From the NCBI GenBank assembly GCA_021826485.1, contig JAKAZX010000010.1, forward strand, positions 1 through 14,103: DNA of 14,103 bases. Direction: 5' to 3'. The DNA is from Pseudomonadota bacterium (GTDB taxonomy: Bacteria; Pseudomonadota; Alphaproteobacteria; Acetobacterales; Acetobacteraceae). Of this stretch, positions 1 through 6,811 are shown in pieces; position 1 is the stretch's first letter, and each line of letters begins with the position of its first letter. The translations under genes and the position numbers were made by a program. The notes under the pieces were generated by a model. It was not told the origin of the DNA and made no database searches. It saw only the letters and a list, made by a program, of their open reading frames with translations.

Positions 1-1123
1 GGGGGGTATCAAGGTCCAGCAGCCGCATGATCTCGATGTTCAGCCGGCTGAACGGCTCGATCACCTTGCCGCTGGTGAGGTATTCGGCTTCGTAGCGGCG
101 CACGAAGCCGGTCAGCGCATCGCGCATCGCCGCCTGCCACGCGGCGCTGGCGGCGCGCGACTGCTGCACGATGTCCAGTACGCGCCCCAGCCGCAACGCG
201 GCGTCGGCGGCGGCCTTGCGGGCGTCGACGTGTCTTTCGGCATCGAGCCGGCGGAGCACCGCGGCGCGCAGGTCATCGGCCTCCGGATGCAGCGTGCCAT
301 TCCACAGATCGGCTTCCGCGCCCTCCACCATGAAGCGCAGTGCGACGATGGGAAGCGTCGGTGCCGGCGCATTCCGTTCGTCCGCCATGCGCGGAAAGAT
401 ATCCTCCTGCTGGCGGCGGATCACCGCCGGGCGGTCGCGCGCCGGCGTCTTGTTCAGGCACTCCACCAGATCGAGGCCTGCGGCATGCAGGTCGAACACC
501 CATTCGACCAGGGCGGCCACGCTGTATTTCTCGATGCTTGTGACGTAGACGACGAGATCGGCGAGCGACAACGCCTCGATCAGCGCCGGCAGATAGCGTT
601 CGGCGCCAACCGAGTCGCAATCCGGCGTGTCCCACAGGACCATGTCGTTGGGCAGCGTGCTGCCGGTGCGGGGTGCCACGCAAAACAGATCGAAGCGGTC
701 GCCCGCGGCCTGCTCCGGCGGCACGCGCGCGAAGTCGCGAAATGCGAGCGGCCGGGTCGCAAGCGGGTCGGTGCGGCCGGCCACGAAGGCCCAGGCCAGC
801 CGGGTGAACCCGCCCTCCGGGCTGGTGGCGGCGAGCGGCGCTTTCGCCAGGATGTTGACCACCGAGCTTTTGCCGACCTTGGTGCCACCGAACACCACGA
901 CATGGCGCGGGCGGCCCGGCACGGGGCGGGGCGCGACGCGATTGCGCAGCAGCGCGTCCGCCAGCAGCAGGTCCCGCCGCAGATGCGCCGCGCCGGCCGT
1001 GCCGCCGGCCAGGGCTGCTGCCGCCGCCGCCGGCGTCGCGTCGAGCAGGCCGGCCGAGGCGAAGCTGCGACGCAACACGGCCACGTCGGCAATCACGGAC
1101 TCGATCGGGGCTGCCGGCGGCAC
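1..1123 (-). CDS. Dynamin-like/Era-like GTPase, C-terminus cut off by window edge
   Basis: A P-loop GTPase of unknown cellular role; about 374 residues are visible and the frame is still open at position 1. Counting from the GTG at 1123, the P-loop GGTKVGKSS is at residues 79-87, preceded by a hydrophobic strand (HVVVF). A G3-like element, DTPDCD, is at 165-170, and a G4-like NKTP at 224-227 follows the strand LVECL. Other segments such as LADLVVYVTS also fit a small-GTPase fold. The G3 and G4 motifs depart from the usual DxxG and NKxD. The start is uncertain: no in-frame ATG precedes the P-loop. GTG 1123 has an AGG-containing purine stretch upstream and lies only 11 bp after the preceding gene's stop, suggesting an operon. 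The N-terminal 75 residues are Ala/Leu-rich and probably helical. Dynamin-family proteins usually carry a long helical stalk or membrane segment after the G domain, which would lie outside this window. The product family is inferred; the function is unknown. Confidence 0.8.
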   Translation of the reverse strand, partial: MPPAAPIESVIADVAVLRRSFASAGLLDATPAAAAAALAGGTAGAAHLRRDLLLADALLRNRVAPRPVPGRPRHVVVFGGTKVGKSSVVNILAKAPLAATSPEGGFTRLAWAFVAGRTDPLATRPLAFRDFARVPPEQAAGDRFDLFCVAPRTGSTLPNDMVLWDTPDCDSVGAERYLPALIEALSLADLVVYVTSIEKYSVAALVEWVFDLHAAGLDLVECLNKTPARDRPAVIRRQQEDIFPRMADERNAPAPTLPIVALRFMVEGAEADLWNGTLHPEADDLRAAVLRRLDAERHVDARKAAADAALRLGRVLDIVQQSRAASAAWQAAMRDALTGFVRRYEAEYLTSGKVIEPFSRLNIEIMRLLDLDTP

Positions 1124-1134
1124 GCGCGCCCTGC

Positions 1135-1743
1135 CTACATCGGCGGCACCAGCCCGTCCTTGCCGACGCCGATGCGGTCGGCCCGCAGCGACCCGTCCAG
1201 CGCCTTCGAGACGAAGATGATGACATGGGCGCCGGGGACCAGCATCGTCCGGTCGCCCTTGGTATAGGTGATCACCGGCGCCTCCGCCGGCACGGTCACG
1301 GTCTTCTCGCCGCCCTTGTAGGTGAGGGTCAGCGTGCGGCCGGAGGTGCCGGTGACCGTGCCGACGGTGCCGTTGGTCATGGTGCTGCCCGGCTGCAGGT
1401 CCCACGCGCGGTGCCCTTCGCCCACGCCGCGCATGGATTCGGGGAACACCTGGATTTCCATGGCCATCAACGTGCCGTCCGGCTGCGGCATGGCGGCGGT
1501 GCCGATGAAGCTGCCCGGCCGGATATCCTCCATCCGGGCCGGGGCGATGGCCGTGATCGGGGTCTGCGGGGTCATGGCCAGGCGAACCGGCTTGCCGTCC
1601 CGCGCCGTGACCGTGATCGCGTCATCGGCAACGGCGGTGATGGTGCCGCGCACCCGGGCGGGCGGCGCGCTTTGGGCGGCGGCCCGCAGGATGACGGCGT
1701 TGGCGGCGACGGCGGCGAGCAGGAGGCGGCGGGCGACGGGCAT
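1135..1743 (-). CDS. Exported DUF5666-like beta-rich protein
   Basis: A 202-residue secreted protein. The N-terminus has two Arg, then a hydrophobic stretch (LLLAAVAANAVIL), and ends in AAAQS, a typical Sec signal peptide with cleavage near residue 23-25. The mature part shows two repeats of a small beta-barrel pattern: a 'GTITAVADDAITVTARDGK' strand pair at about 33-51, and 'GTVGTVTGTSGRTLTLTYKG' at about 125-144. Each is followed by a segment ending in a small loop and a further strand. This is the look of DUF5666/OB-fold-like periplasmic proteins, whose role is unknown. The ATG at 1743 is supported by GAGGGG about 8 nt upstream. The gene ends 11 bp before the likely start of the GTPase gene on the same strand, so co-transcription is probable. 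An 83-89 bp gap separates it from the divergent DOPA-dioxygenase-family gene. Such proteins are sometimes mislabelled as metal-transport permeases; there is no membrane domain here. Confidence 0.8.
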   Translation of the reverse strand: MPVARRLLLAAVAANAVILRAAAQSAPPARVRGTITAVADDAITVTARDGKPVRLAMTPQTPITAIAPARMEDIRPGSFIGTAAMPQPDGTLMAMEIQVFPESMRGVGEGHRAWDLQPGSTMTNGTVGTVTGTSGRTLTLTYKGGEKTVTVPAEAPVITYTKGDRTMLVPGAHVIIFVSKALDGSLRADRIGVGKDGLVPPM

Positions 1744-1832
1744 GGGACAGTCCCCTCGGTTGCACCGCCCCCACTGGCGAACCGGGCGGGGCGGCAGGAT
1801 ATAGGGCGCAGGCAGCGACGCGGGAGATGGCG

Positions 1833-2171
1833 ATGGCCGGCGATATCACCGCATATCACGCCCACATTTATTATGACGCGCCCACCCGCCCAGTGGCGGA
1901 GGCGGTGCGGGCGGGGATCGCGGCGGCGTTTCCCGCCGCGCGGCTGGGCCGCTGGCACGATGTACCGGTCGGCCCGCATCCGCAGGCGATGTATCAGGTC
2001 GCGTTCGCGCCCGACCTGCTGCCCGCGCTGTTCCCGTGGCTGCTGCTGCACCGCCGGGGACTGACCGTGCTGCTGCACGCCGAAACCGGGGATGACCTGG
2101 CCGACCATCGGGACCATGCCACCTGGATGGGCGCGGTGCTGCCCCTGCGGCTGGAGGCGCTGGGCGGCTGA
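1833..2171 (+). CDS. DOPA 4,5-dioxygenase family protein
   Basis: A compact 112-residue cytosolic protein of the family named for fungal DOPA 4,5-dioxygenase, an extradiol-type non-haem iron enzyme. The family signatures are visible in order: YHAHIYYD (H9 and H11), GPHPQAMYQVAF (H49), and the C-terminal block HRRGLTVLLHAETGDD followed by DHRDHATWMG. These His residues are the expected metal or catalytic positions. Length is normal for the bacterial family (about 110-120). Two ATGs are possible. At 1827 the GGGAG (1822-1826) directly abuts the codon, while the ATG at 1833 has it at a 6-nt distance, so 1833 is preferred. Many bacterial members have no proven substrate, so L-DOPA cleavage is not assured. 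It is divergent from the DUF5666-like gene, and a small hypothetical gene follows 51 bp later on the same strand. Confidence 0.85.
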   Translation: MAGDITAYHAHIYYDAPTRPVAEAVRAGIAAAFPAARLGRWHDVPVGPHPQAMYQVAFAPDLLPALFPWLLLHRRGLTVLLHAETGDDLADHRDHATWMGAVLPLRLEALGG

Positions 2172-2222
2172 ACCGCCGGGCCGGTCAGTCGTTCCCGCCG
2201 CAGGGCAAAACGGGGGATTACC

Positions 2223-2477
2223 ATGTCCGAGAGCACCAGACGGCGGTCTGACGCCCGGCGACTGGCCGAACAGGCATTGCGCGCCCAGGCCGCCGGCCAT
2301 GATGCGGCGGCCGAACGGCTGTTCGCCGAGGCGCAGCAGATCGACCCCGACACCGTCGCCGCCGTATTGCAGGAACACGATGCCGGGCACGAGCCGGACG
2401 CGCGCGACCAGCGGACGTTCACGCGCGACCGGCTCGACCAGCACACCGAGCCGCCGCTCAGCTCCGGGGACGGATGA
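2223..2477 (+). CDS. Small hypothetical protein, helical and charged
   Basis: An 84-residue protein that I do not recognise. The first 55 residues look like a pair of amphipathic helices (SDARRLAEQALRAQAAGHDA then AAERLFAEAQQIDPDTVAAV). The spacing and the 'A..LF.EA..IDP' pattern resemble a single tetratricopeptide-like unit. The C-terminal 30 residues are polar, rich in Asp/Arg/Thr and probably disordered. The ATG at 2223 has a GGGGG tract about 7 nt upstream. It follows the DOPA-dioxygenase-family gene by 51 bp on the same strand and may be co-transcribed. The last 20 bp overlap tail-to-tail with the end of prpE. The codon pattern is GC3-rich like the neighbours, which supports a real gene. 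No function can be assigned. Confidence 0.65.
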   Translation: MSESTRRRSDARRLAEQALRAQAAGHDAAAERLFAEAQQIDPDTVAAVLQEHDAGHEPDARDQRTFTRDRLDQHTEPPLSSGDG

Positions 2478-4338
2478 CGGCGGCAACCTCGTCGAGCGCC
2501 ACCGGATCGTCGATAGTGGGCGGCGGGCGCGGGTCCTCCCCGTCGGCGAGGCGGCGCAGGCTGGCGCGCAGGATCTTGCCCGACCGGGTCTTGGGCAGCC
2601 GCGGCACCACATGGGCGGTGCGGAAGGCGGCGACCGGGCCGATGCGCTCGCGCACCAGGGCCACCAGTTCGCGTTCCAGCTCCTGCGCCGCCCGCGTGCT
2701 GCCGGCCTTCAGCACGACGAGGCCGAGCGGGGCCTGGCCCTTCAGCGCATCGGCGACGCCCACGACGGCGCACTCGGCCACATCCGGATGGCTTGCCAGG
2801 ATCTCCTCCATCGCGCCGGTGGACAGGCGGTGACCGGCCACGTTGATGATGTCATCGGTCCGGCCCATGACCGACACGTCACCGTCGGCATCGATCTCCC
2901 CGGCATCGCCGCTGCGATACCAGCCCGGAAAGTCGGCCAGATAGGCGCGCCGGAACCCGTCCGCGTCGTTCCAGAGCGTCGGCGCGCACCCGGGCGGCAG
3001 CGGCAGACGGAGCGCGAGGTGGCCGCTGGTGCCGCGTGGCAGGACGTTGCCGGCATCGTCCAGGGCCTGCAGGTCATAGCCGGGAGACGGCCGGCCGCCG
3101 GTGCCGGGCTTCGACGGGAACAGGCCGAGGCCGCGGAACCCGGCGGTGATCGGCCAGCCGGTTTCGGTTTGCCACCAATGGTCCACGACCGGCCGGCGCA
3201 GTTTTTCGCCGGCCCAGATCGCGGTCGGCGGGTCGCAGCGTTCCCCGGCGAGATAGAGCGCCTCGAACCGGCTGAGATCGTGGCCGGCGAGCAGCGCCGC
3301 CTCGGGGTCCTGCTGCTTGATGGCGCGCAGGGCGGTGGGGGCGGTGAACAGGACCTTCACCCCATGCTCCGCGCAGACGCGCCAGAAGGCGCCGGCATCC
3401 GGAGTGCCGACCGGCTTGCCCTCGTACAGGATCGTGGTGCAGCCGGCGAGCAGCGGGGCGTAGACGATGTAGCTGTGGCCGACCACCCAGCCGACATCCG
3501 AGGCGGTCCAGAACACGTCGCCGGCGCCGAGCCCGTAGATCATGCCCATCGACCGTTGCAGCGCCACGGCATAGCCGCCGGCATCGCGGACGATCCCCTT
3601 CGGCTTGCCGGTCGTGCCCGAGGTGTAGAGCACGTAAAGCGGGTCGGTCGCGGCGATCGGCACCGGATCGTGCGGGGCGGCGGCGGCCGCGGCCTCCTGG
3701 AAATCCTCGTCGCGGCCCGGCCGCAGCGCTGCGGCCTGCTGGGGGCGCTGCAGGATGAGGCAGAACTCCGGCTTGTGGGCCGACATCTCGATGGCCGCAT
3801 CCAGCATCGGCTTGTAGGCGACGACCCGCCCCGGCTCCAGCCCGCAGGACGCCGAGATGACGGCGCGGGGCGCGGCATCCTCGATGCGCTTGGCGAGCTC
3901 GGCCGCGGCGAAGCCGCCGAACACCACCGAATGCACCGCCCCCAGCCGCGCGCAGGCGAGCATGGCGATCACCGCCTCCGGCACCATCGGCATGTAGATC
4001 ACCACCCGGTCGCCCGCGCGCACCCCGCGCGCGGCGAGCGCGCCGGCAAGGTGCGCCGTGCGATCGCGCATCTGCGCGTAGCTGAAGCGGGCGCGCGCGC
4101 CGGCCATCGGGCTGTCCCAGATCAGCGCCGTCCGTTCCCCGTTGCCGGCGGCGACGTGGCGATCCAGCGCATTGGCGCAGACATTGAGCCGGCCGCCGGC
4201 AAACCACTGGCCGAACGTGCCCAGCGCGGGGTCGAACACGCGGTCCCAGCGGCGCGCCCAGGTGATCGCCTCCGCCGCTTCCGCCCACCAGCCTTCCGGA
4301 TCGGCGCGCCAGGCGGCATAGGTCGCGGCATAGTCCAT
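2458..4338 (-). CDS. prpE: Propionyl-CoA synthetase (propionate-CoA ligase)
   Basis: A 626-residue acyl-adenylate-forming enzyme that activates propionate with ATP and CoA to propionyl-CoA in the cytosol. N-terminal ACAS-type sequence (YAATYAAWRADPEGWW) leads into the adenylation domain. The phosphate-binding motif YTSGTTGKPKG is at residues 238-248, followed by IVRDAGGYAVAL, a form typical of PrpE rather than acetyl-CoA synthetase. The core motif WWQTETGW at 388-395 follows. SGDAGEIDADGDVSVMGRTDD marks the hinge. The C-terminal PKTRSGKILR contains K588, the catalytic and usually acetylation-regulated lysine. Length matches the family (about 630). The ATG at 4338 is chosen because GGAGG lies about 10 nt upstream; the frame stays open far upstream only by GC bias. 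It is divergent from the ABC importer operon across 201 bp. The product may enter the methylmalonyl-CoA or methylcitrate route. Whether it serves the neighbouring catabolic module is inference. Confidence 0.93.
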   Translation of the reverse strand: MDYAATYAAWRADPEGWWAEAAEAITWARRWDRVFDPALGTFGQWFAGGRLNVCANALDRHVAAGNGERTALIWDSPMAGARARFSYAQMRDRTAHLAGALAARGVRAGDRVVIYMPMVPEAVIAMLACARLGAVHSVVFGGFAAAELAKRIEDAAPRAVISASCGLEPGRVVAYKPMLDAAIEMSAHKPEFCLILQRPQQAAALRPGRDEDFQEAAAAAAPHDPVPIAATDPLYVLYTSGTTGKPKGIVRDAGGYAVALQRSMGMIYGLGAGDVFWTASDVGWVVGHSYIVYAPLLAGCTTILYEGKPVGTPDAGAFWRVCAEHGVKVLFTAPTALRAIKQQDPEAALLAGHDLSRFEALYLAGERCDPPTAIWAGEKLRRPVVDHWWQTETGWPITAGFRGLGLFPSKPGTGGRPSPGYDLQALDDAGNVLPRGTSGHLALRLPLPPGCAPTLWNDADGFRRAYLADFPGWYRSGDAGEIDADGDVSVMGRTDDIINVAGHRLSTGAMEEILASHPDVAECAVVGVADALKGQAPLGLVVLKAGSTRAAQELERELVALVRERIGPVAAFRTAHVVPRLPKTRSGKILRASLRRLADGEDPRPPPTIDDPVALDEVAAVIRPRS

Positions 4339-4539
4339 GACGACGTTTCCTCCCATCCGACCGGGCGAGGATGCGCCGAAGCGCCAGTGCTGGCGAGAGC
4401 GGCGGCCGGGCCGGCCGGCGGCCTTGGGCTGGGTGCTTGTCGGCATTGCGGGCCCAGCGTAGCTTGGCGGTCGGGCAGCATTGCCCATATGCGCGCAACG
4501 CGGGACGCAGACGCCCGCCCTTGTCCGGGAGGTTTTAGG
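4339..4539. promoter_or_regulatory. Divergent promoter region between prpE and the ABC importer operon
   Basis: This 201-bp non-coding stretch must carry the start signals for both divergent units. On the plus strand a weak sigma70-like pair, TTGGCG (4464-4469) and CATATG/TATGCG (4486-4493), precedes the importer operon. The strong Shine-Dalgarno GGGAGG (4527-4532) lies 7 nt before the ATG at 4540. On the minus strand GGAGG lies about 10 nt before the prpE ATG. The part at 4400-4423 is a run of GGCC/CCGG. A 14-bp palindrome at 4382-4395 is listed separately. The promoter boxes are a visual guess only. Confidence 0.4.
4382..4395. repeat. 14-bp palindrome upstream of prpE, possible operator
   Basis: CGCCAGTGCTGGCG is a perfect inverted repeat (6-bp arms, 2-bp centre). 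It lies about 44-57 bp upstream of the prpE start codon, inside the divergent intergenic region. The position suits a regulator site for prpE. In DNA this rich in G and C short palindromes also arise by chance, so the call is tentative. Confidence 0.3.
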
Positions 4540-5883
4540 ATGGAAACGAATCGTCGAGGCGGTCTGTCGCGGCGCGCCGTTCTGTTGGGGAGCGTGCAGA
4601 CCGCGGCGGGGCTGGCTGCCGCGGCGGCATTTCCCGGCCTCGCCTGGGCTGCCGAGGAGCCGCCGATCGGCACGTGGCCGGCGGGCTCGGCGGGCGATTC
4701 GGTGTTCATCGGCATCAGCGTGCCGCGCACCGGCACCTATGCCGTGCAGGGCGAGGACGAGCTGAAGGGCTATATGCTCGCGGTCGATCATCTGAACAGC
4801 GGCGACCCGCTGATGAAGGCCATCTCGCCGAACATCAAGAAGGGCGTGCTGGGCAAGACCGTGAAGTTCGGCGTCGCCGATTCGGAAGCGAAGCCCAACA
4901 CGGCGGTGCAGGAGCAGTCCCGCTTCATCAGCGAGAATAAGGCGGTGCTGATCACCGGCGCGACCTCGAGTGCCGTTGCCGTCGCGCTCAACAAATTCGC
5001 GCAGCGCGAGAAGGTGCTCTACGTCACCGGCATTTCCGGCTCCAACGACACGACCGGCAAGGACTGTGTGCGCTACGGCTTCCGCCAATGCTTCTACGGC
5101 CAGACCGCCGCTGCGGCGATCGCGCCGGTCTTGGTGAAGGCGATCGGCAAGAACAAGAAGGTCGCCTACCTGACCCCGGACTACACCTATGGCCACACCG
5201 TGCAGAAGTCGATGGAGGACTACCTGAAGCCGGCTGGCTGGACGACGGTGACCAATCAGGTCGCGCCGCTCGGTGCGCCCGACTACAGCCCCTATCTGCT
5301 CAACATCGCGAATTCCGGCGCGGACGTGCTGCTGAACGTCAACTGGGGTCACGACGCCGTGCTGTCCACACAGCAGGCCAAGCAGTTCGGCATCCTGGCC
5401 AAGCAGAAACTGGTCTTCCCCTATCAGATTCCGTTCATTGCCAAGGAAGTCGGGCCGGACGTGACGGCGGGCGTGCTCGCCGCCACCGATTTCTGGTGGA
5501 CGCTGCAGGACAAGTTCCCGGTCGCCAAGATGTTCGTCACGGCGTTCGAGAAGAAGTACGGGTACAAGCCGGAGTGGACGGCCGAGAGCGCCTACATGTC
5601 GTTCGCCATGTGGGCGGATGCGGTCGAGCGTGCCGGCACGTTCTATCCGCCCGCCGTCATCAAGGCGTTCGAGGCGGGCGCCAAGATCCAGGGCATGGTC
5701 GGGGAGGAGTGGATGCGCGGCGCCGACCATCAGATGGTCCATCCGGTGGTGATCGTCCGCGGCAAGGCCCCGTCCGACATGAAATCGCCTGACGACTACT
5801 GGGAAGTCATGGAGATCGTGCCGGGCGAGGGGGTGATGCAGGCGCCGGATGCGTTCGGCTGCAAGCTCGGCGACTATACGTGA
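4540..5883 (+). CDS. Tat-exported substrate-binding protein of a HAAT/Liv-type ABC importer
   Basis: A 447-residue periplasmic type-I binding protein (Peripla_BP_6/LivJK-like) that captures a small organic ligand and delivers it to the LivHMGF-type transporter encoded next. Residues 1-38 form a signal peptide with the twin-arginine motif SRRAVLLG (R11, R12), a hydrophobic Ala/Leu core and AWA/AE cleavage near 37-38, so export by Tat is likely. The mature part shows family blocks: VFIGISVPRTGTYAVQGEDE, GKTVKFGVADSEAKPNTAVQ, VLITGATSSAVAVAL, KKVAYLTPDYTYGHTVQ and GVLAATDFWW. Length is slightly above that of classical LivJ/LivK. GGGAGG at 4527-4532, 7 nt before the ATG, fixes the start; the frame is open upstream to about 2092 only because it is a shadow of prpE. 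The ligand cannot be read from sequence. HAAT systems carry amino acids, amides, urea and aromatic or heterocyclic acids. A stem-loop follows before livH, as often seen after abundant binding-protein genes. Confidence 0.93.
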   Translation: METNRRGGLSRRAVLLGSVQTAAGLAAAAAFPGLAWAAEEPPIGTWPAGSAGDSVFIGISVPRTGTYAVQGEDELKGYMLAVDHLNSGDPLMKAISPNIKKGVLGKTVKFGVADSEAKPNTAVQEQSRFISENKAVLITGATSSAVAVALNKFAQREKVLYVTGISGSNDTTGKDCVRYGFRQCFYGQTAAAAIAPVLVKAIGKNKKVAYLTPDYTYGHTVQKSMEDYLKPAGWTTVTNQVAPLGAPDYSPYLLNIANSGADVLLNVNWGHDAVLSTQQAKQFGILAKQKLVFPYQIPFIAKEVGPDVTAGVLAATDFWWTLQDKFPVAKMFVTAFEKKYGYKPEWTAESAYMSFAMWADAVERAGTFYPPAVIKAFEAGAKIQGMVGEEWMRGADHQMVHPVVIVRGKAPSDMKSPDDYWEVMEIVPGEGVMQAPDAFGCKLGDYT

Positions 5884-5889
5884 CATCGA

Positions 5890-5933
5890 CGGGCCGGCAG
5901 GAGTGCGAAGCGTGAGCAGGATCTGCCGGCCCG
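5890..5933 (+). promoter_or_regulatory. Intercistronic stem-loop between binding-protein gene and livH
   Basis: CGGGCCGGCAG (5890-5900) is perfectly complementary to CTGCCGGCCCG (5923-5933), giving an 11-bp GC-rich stem with a 22-nt loop. It starts 7 nt after the binding-protein stop and ends one nucleotide before the livH ATG (5935). No T-run follows, so it is not a standard intrinsic terminator. Known intercistronic stem-loops after binding-protein genes stabilise the upstream message and lower expression of the downstream permease. That role here is inferred from position. The stem would also cover the weak livH ribosome-binding region. Confidence 0.6.
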
Positions 5934-5938
5934 CATGA
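5912..5938 (+). CDS. Possible 8-codon leader ORF overlapping the livH start
   Basis: A GTG at 5912 begins an 8-codon frame (V/M-SRICRPA) ending in TGA at 5936-5938. AGGAG at 5899-5903, 8 nt upstream, is a far better Shine-Dalgarno than anything in front of livH. The stop overlaps the livH start as ATGA (5935-5938), the usual arrangement for translational coupling. The frame lies in the loop and 3' arm of the stem-loop at 5890-5933, so a ribosome translating it would open the stem. It may be coincidence; nothing but geometry supports it. Confidence 0.25.
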   Translation: MSRICRPA

Positions 5939-6810
5939 TCAGTTGGGCGAACTTCGTCTCGCAGCTTTTCAATGGGCTCGCCTCCGGCGCGCTGCTGGCG
6001 TTGATCAGTTCGGGACTGACGATCATCTACGGCACGCTCGGCGTGCTCAATCTGGCGCATGGCGCGATGTTCATGCTCGGCGGCTATGCCGGCTACGTCG
6101 CGTACCATGCGACGGGCTCGTTCGTGATCGCCGTCGTCGCCGGCGCGCTGTTCATGGTCGCGTTCGGGGCGCTGGTGGAGCGGGTGATCATCCGCAGCTT
6201 CTACGACCGTCCGCCCGAGGACCAGATCCTGGTGACCTTCGGCATCGGCATCGTCATCGTCGAACTGGTCAGGCTCGGCTTCGGCAGCCTGACCATGTCG
6301 GTGCCGCCGCCGTCCTGGGCCGCCGGCGTGACGCCGATGGGCTTCCTGATCTACCCGACCTACCGGATCGTCGTGCTGGCGATCGCGGCGGCGGCACTGG
6401 GGGTGCTGTACATCGTGCTCTACCGCACGCGCCTCGGCATGATCGTGCGGGCGGGCATCGAGGACTCCGGCATGGTCGGGATGCTGGGGATCAACGTCTA
6501 CCGGGTGTTCATGCTGGTGTTCGGCATCGGTGCCATGGCGGCCGGGTTCGCCGGTATCGTCAACGCGCCGGTGGTTTCGCTGACCCCGGATATCGGCGAC
6601 GGCATCCTGGTCCAGACTTTCGTGGTCGTGGTGATCGGCGGCGTCGGGTCCTTCCCCGGCGCGATCCTGGGGGGGCTGATCGCCGGCGAAATCCTCAGCC
6701 TCACGTCGATGGTCGATCCCGCCTATTCGGAGGTGATGCTGTTCGTGGTGATGACGCTGGTGCTGCTGCTGCGCCCGCAGGGCCTGCTCGGCCTGAAGGG
6801 ACGCGCCTGA
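5935..6810 (+). CDS. livH: Branched-chain-amino-acid-type ABC transporter permease LivH
   Basis: A 291-residue inner-membrane permease, one half of the transmembrane channel with the LivM half of the next gene. The family signature GLTIIYGTLGVLNLAHGAMFMLGGY follows the first helix at about residues 26-50. About eight hydrophobic segments are visible, including VIAVVAGALFMVAFGALVE, IVVLAIAAAALGVLYIVLY and MLFVVMTLVLLL. The cytoplasmic coupling loop, RTRLGMIVRAGIEDSGMVGMLGINV, interacts with the ATPase in this family. The C-terminus LLLRPQGLLGLKGR is canonical. The ATG at 5935 is the only ATG/GTG/TTG start in frame after the upstream stop. Its own Shine-Dalgarno is poor (AGGA 13 nt away), which fits translational coupling to the upstream leader ORF. 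The next gene starts one base after the TGA. Confidence 0.93.
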   Translation: MISWANFVSQLFNGLASGALLALISSGLTIIYGTLGVLNLAHGAMFMLGGYAGYVAYHATGSFVIAVVAGALFMVAFGALVERVIIRSFYDRPPEDQILVTFGIGIVIVELVRLGFGSLTMSVPPPSWAAGVTPMGFLIYPTYRIVVLAIAAAALGVLYIVLYRTRLGMIVRAGIEDSGMVGMLGINVYRVFMLVFGIGAMAAGFAGIVNAPVVSLTPDIGDGILVQTFVVVVIGGVGSFPGAILGGLIAGEILSLTSMVDPAYSEVMLFVVMTLVLLLRPQGLLGLKGRA

Positions 6811-6811
6811 C

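Noticed and set aside
273..1226. Other minus-strand frames across the GTPase region
   Set aside because: Only the frame containing GGTKVGKSS reads as a protein; the alternatives are Arg/Ser/Pro-rich shadows.
4400..4423. GGCC/CCGG-rich near-palindromic tract
   Set aside because: Simple GC-rich composition with overlapping partial symmetries and no defined arms; not convincing as an operator or terminator.
2092..4539. Plus-strand N-terminal extension of the binding protein to a 1263-residue product
   Set aside because: The extension is antisense to prpE and low complexity. The ATG at 4540 has an excellent Shine-Dalgarno and directly begins a Tat signal peptide.
5890..5933. Intrinsic terminator after the binding-protein gene
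   Set aside because: The stem is strong but no T-run follows, and livH begins two bases after the stem, so it is kept as an intercistronic regulatory stem-loop instead.
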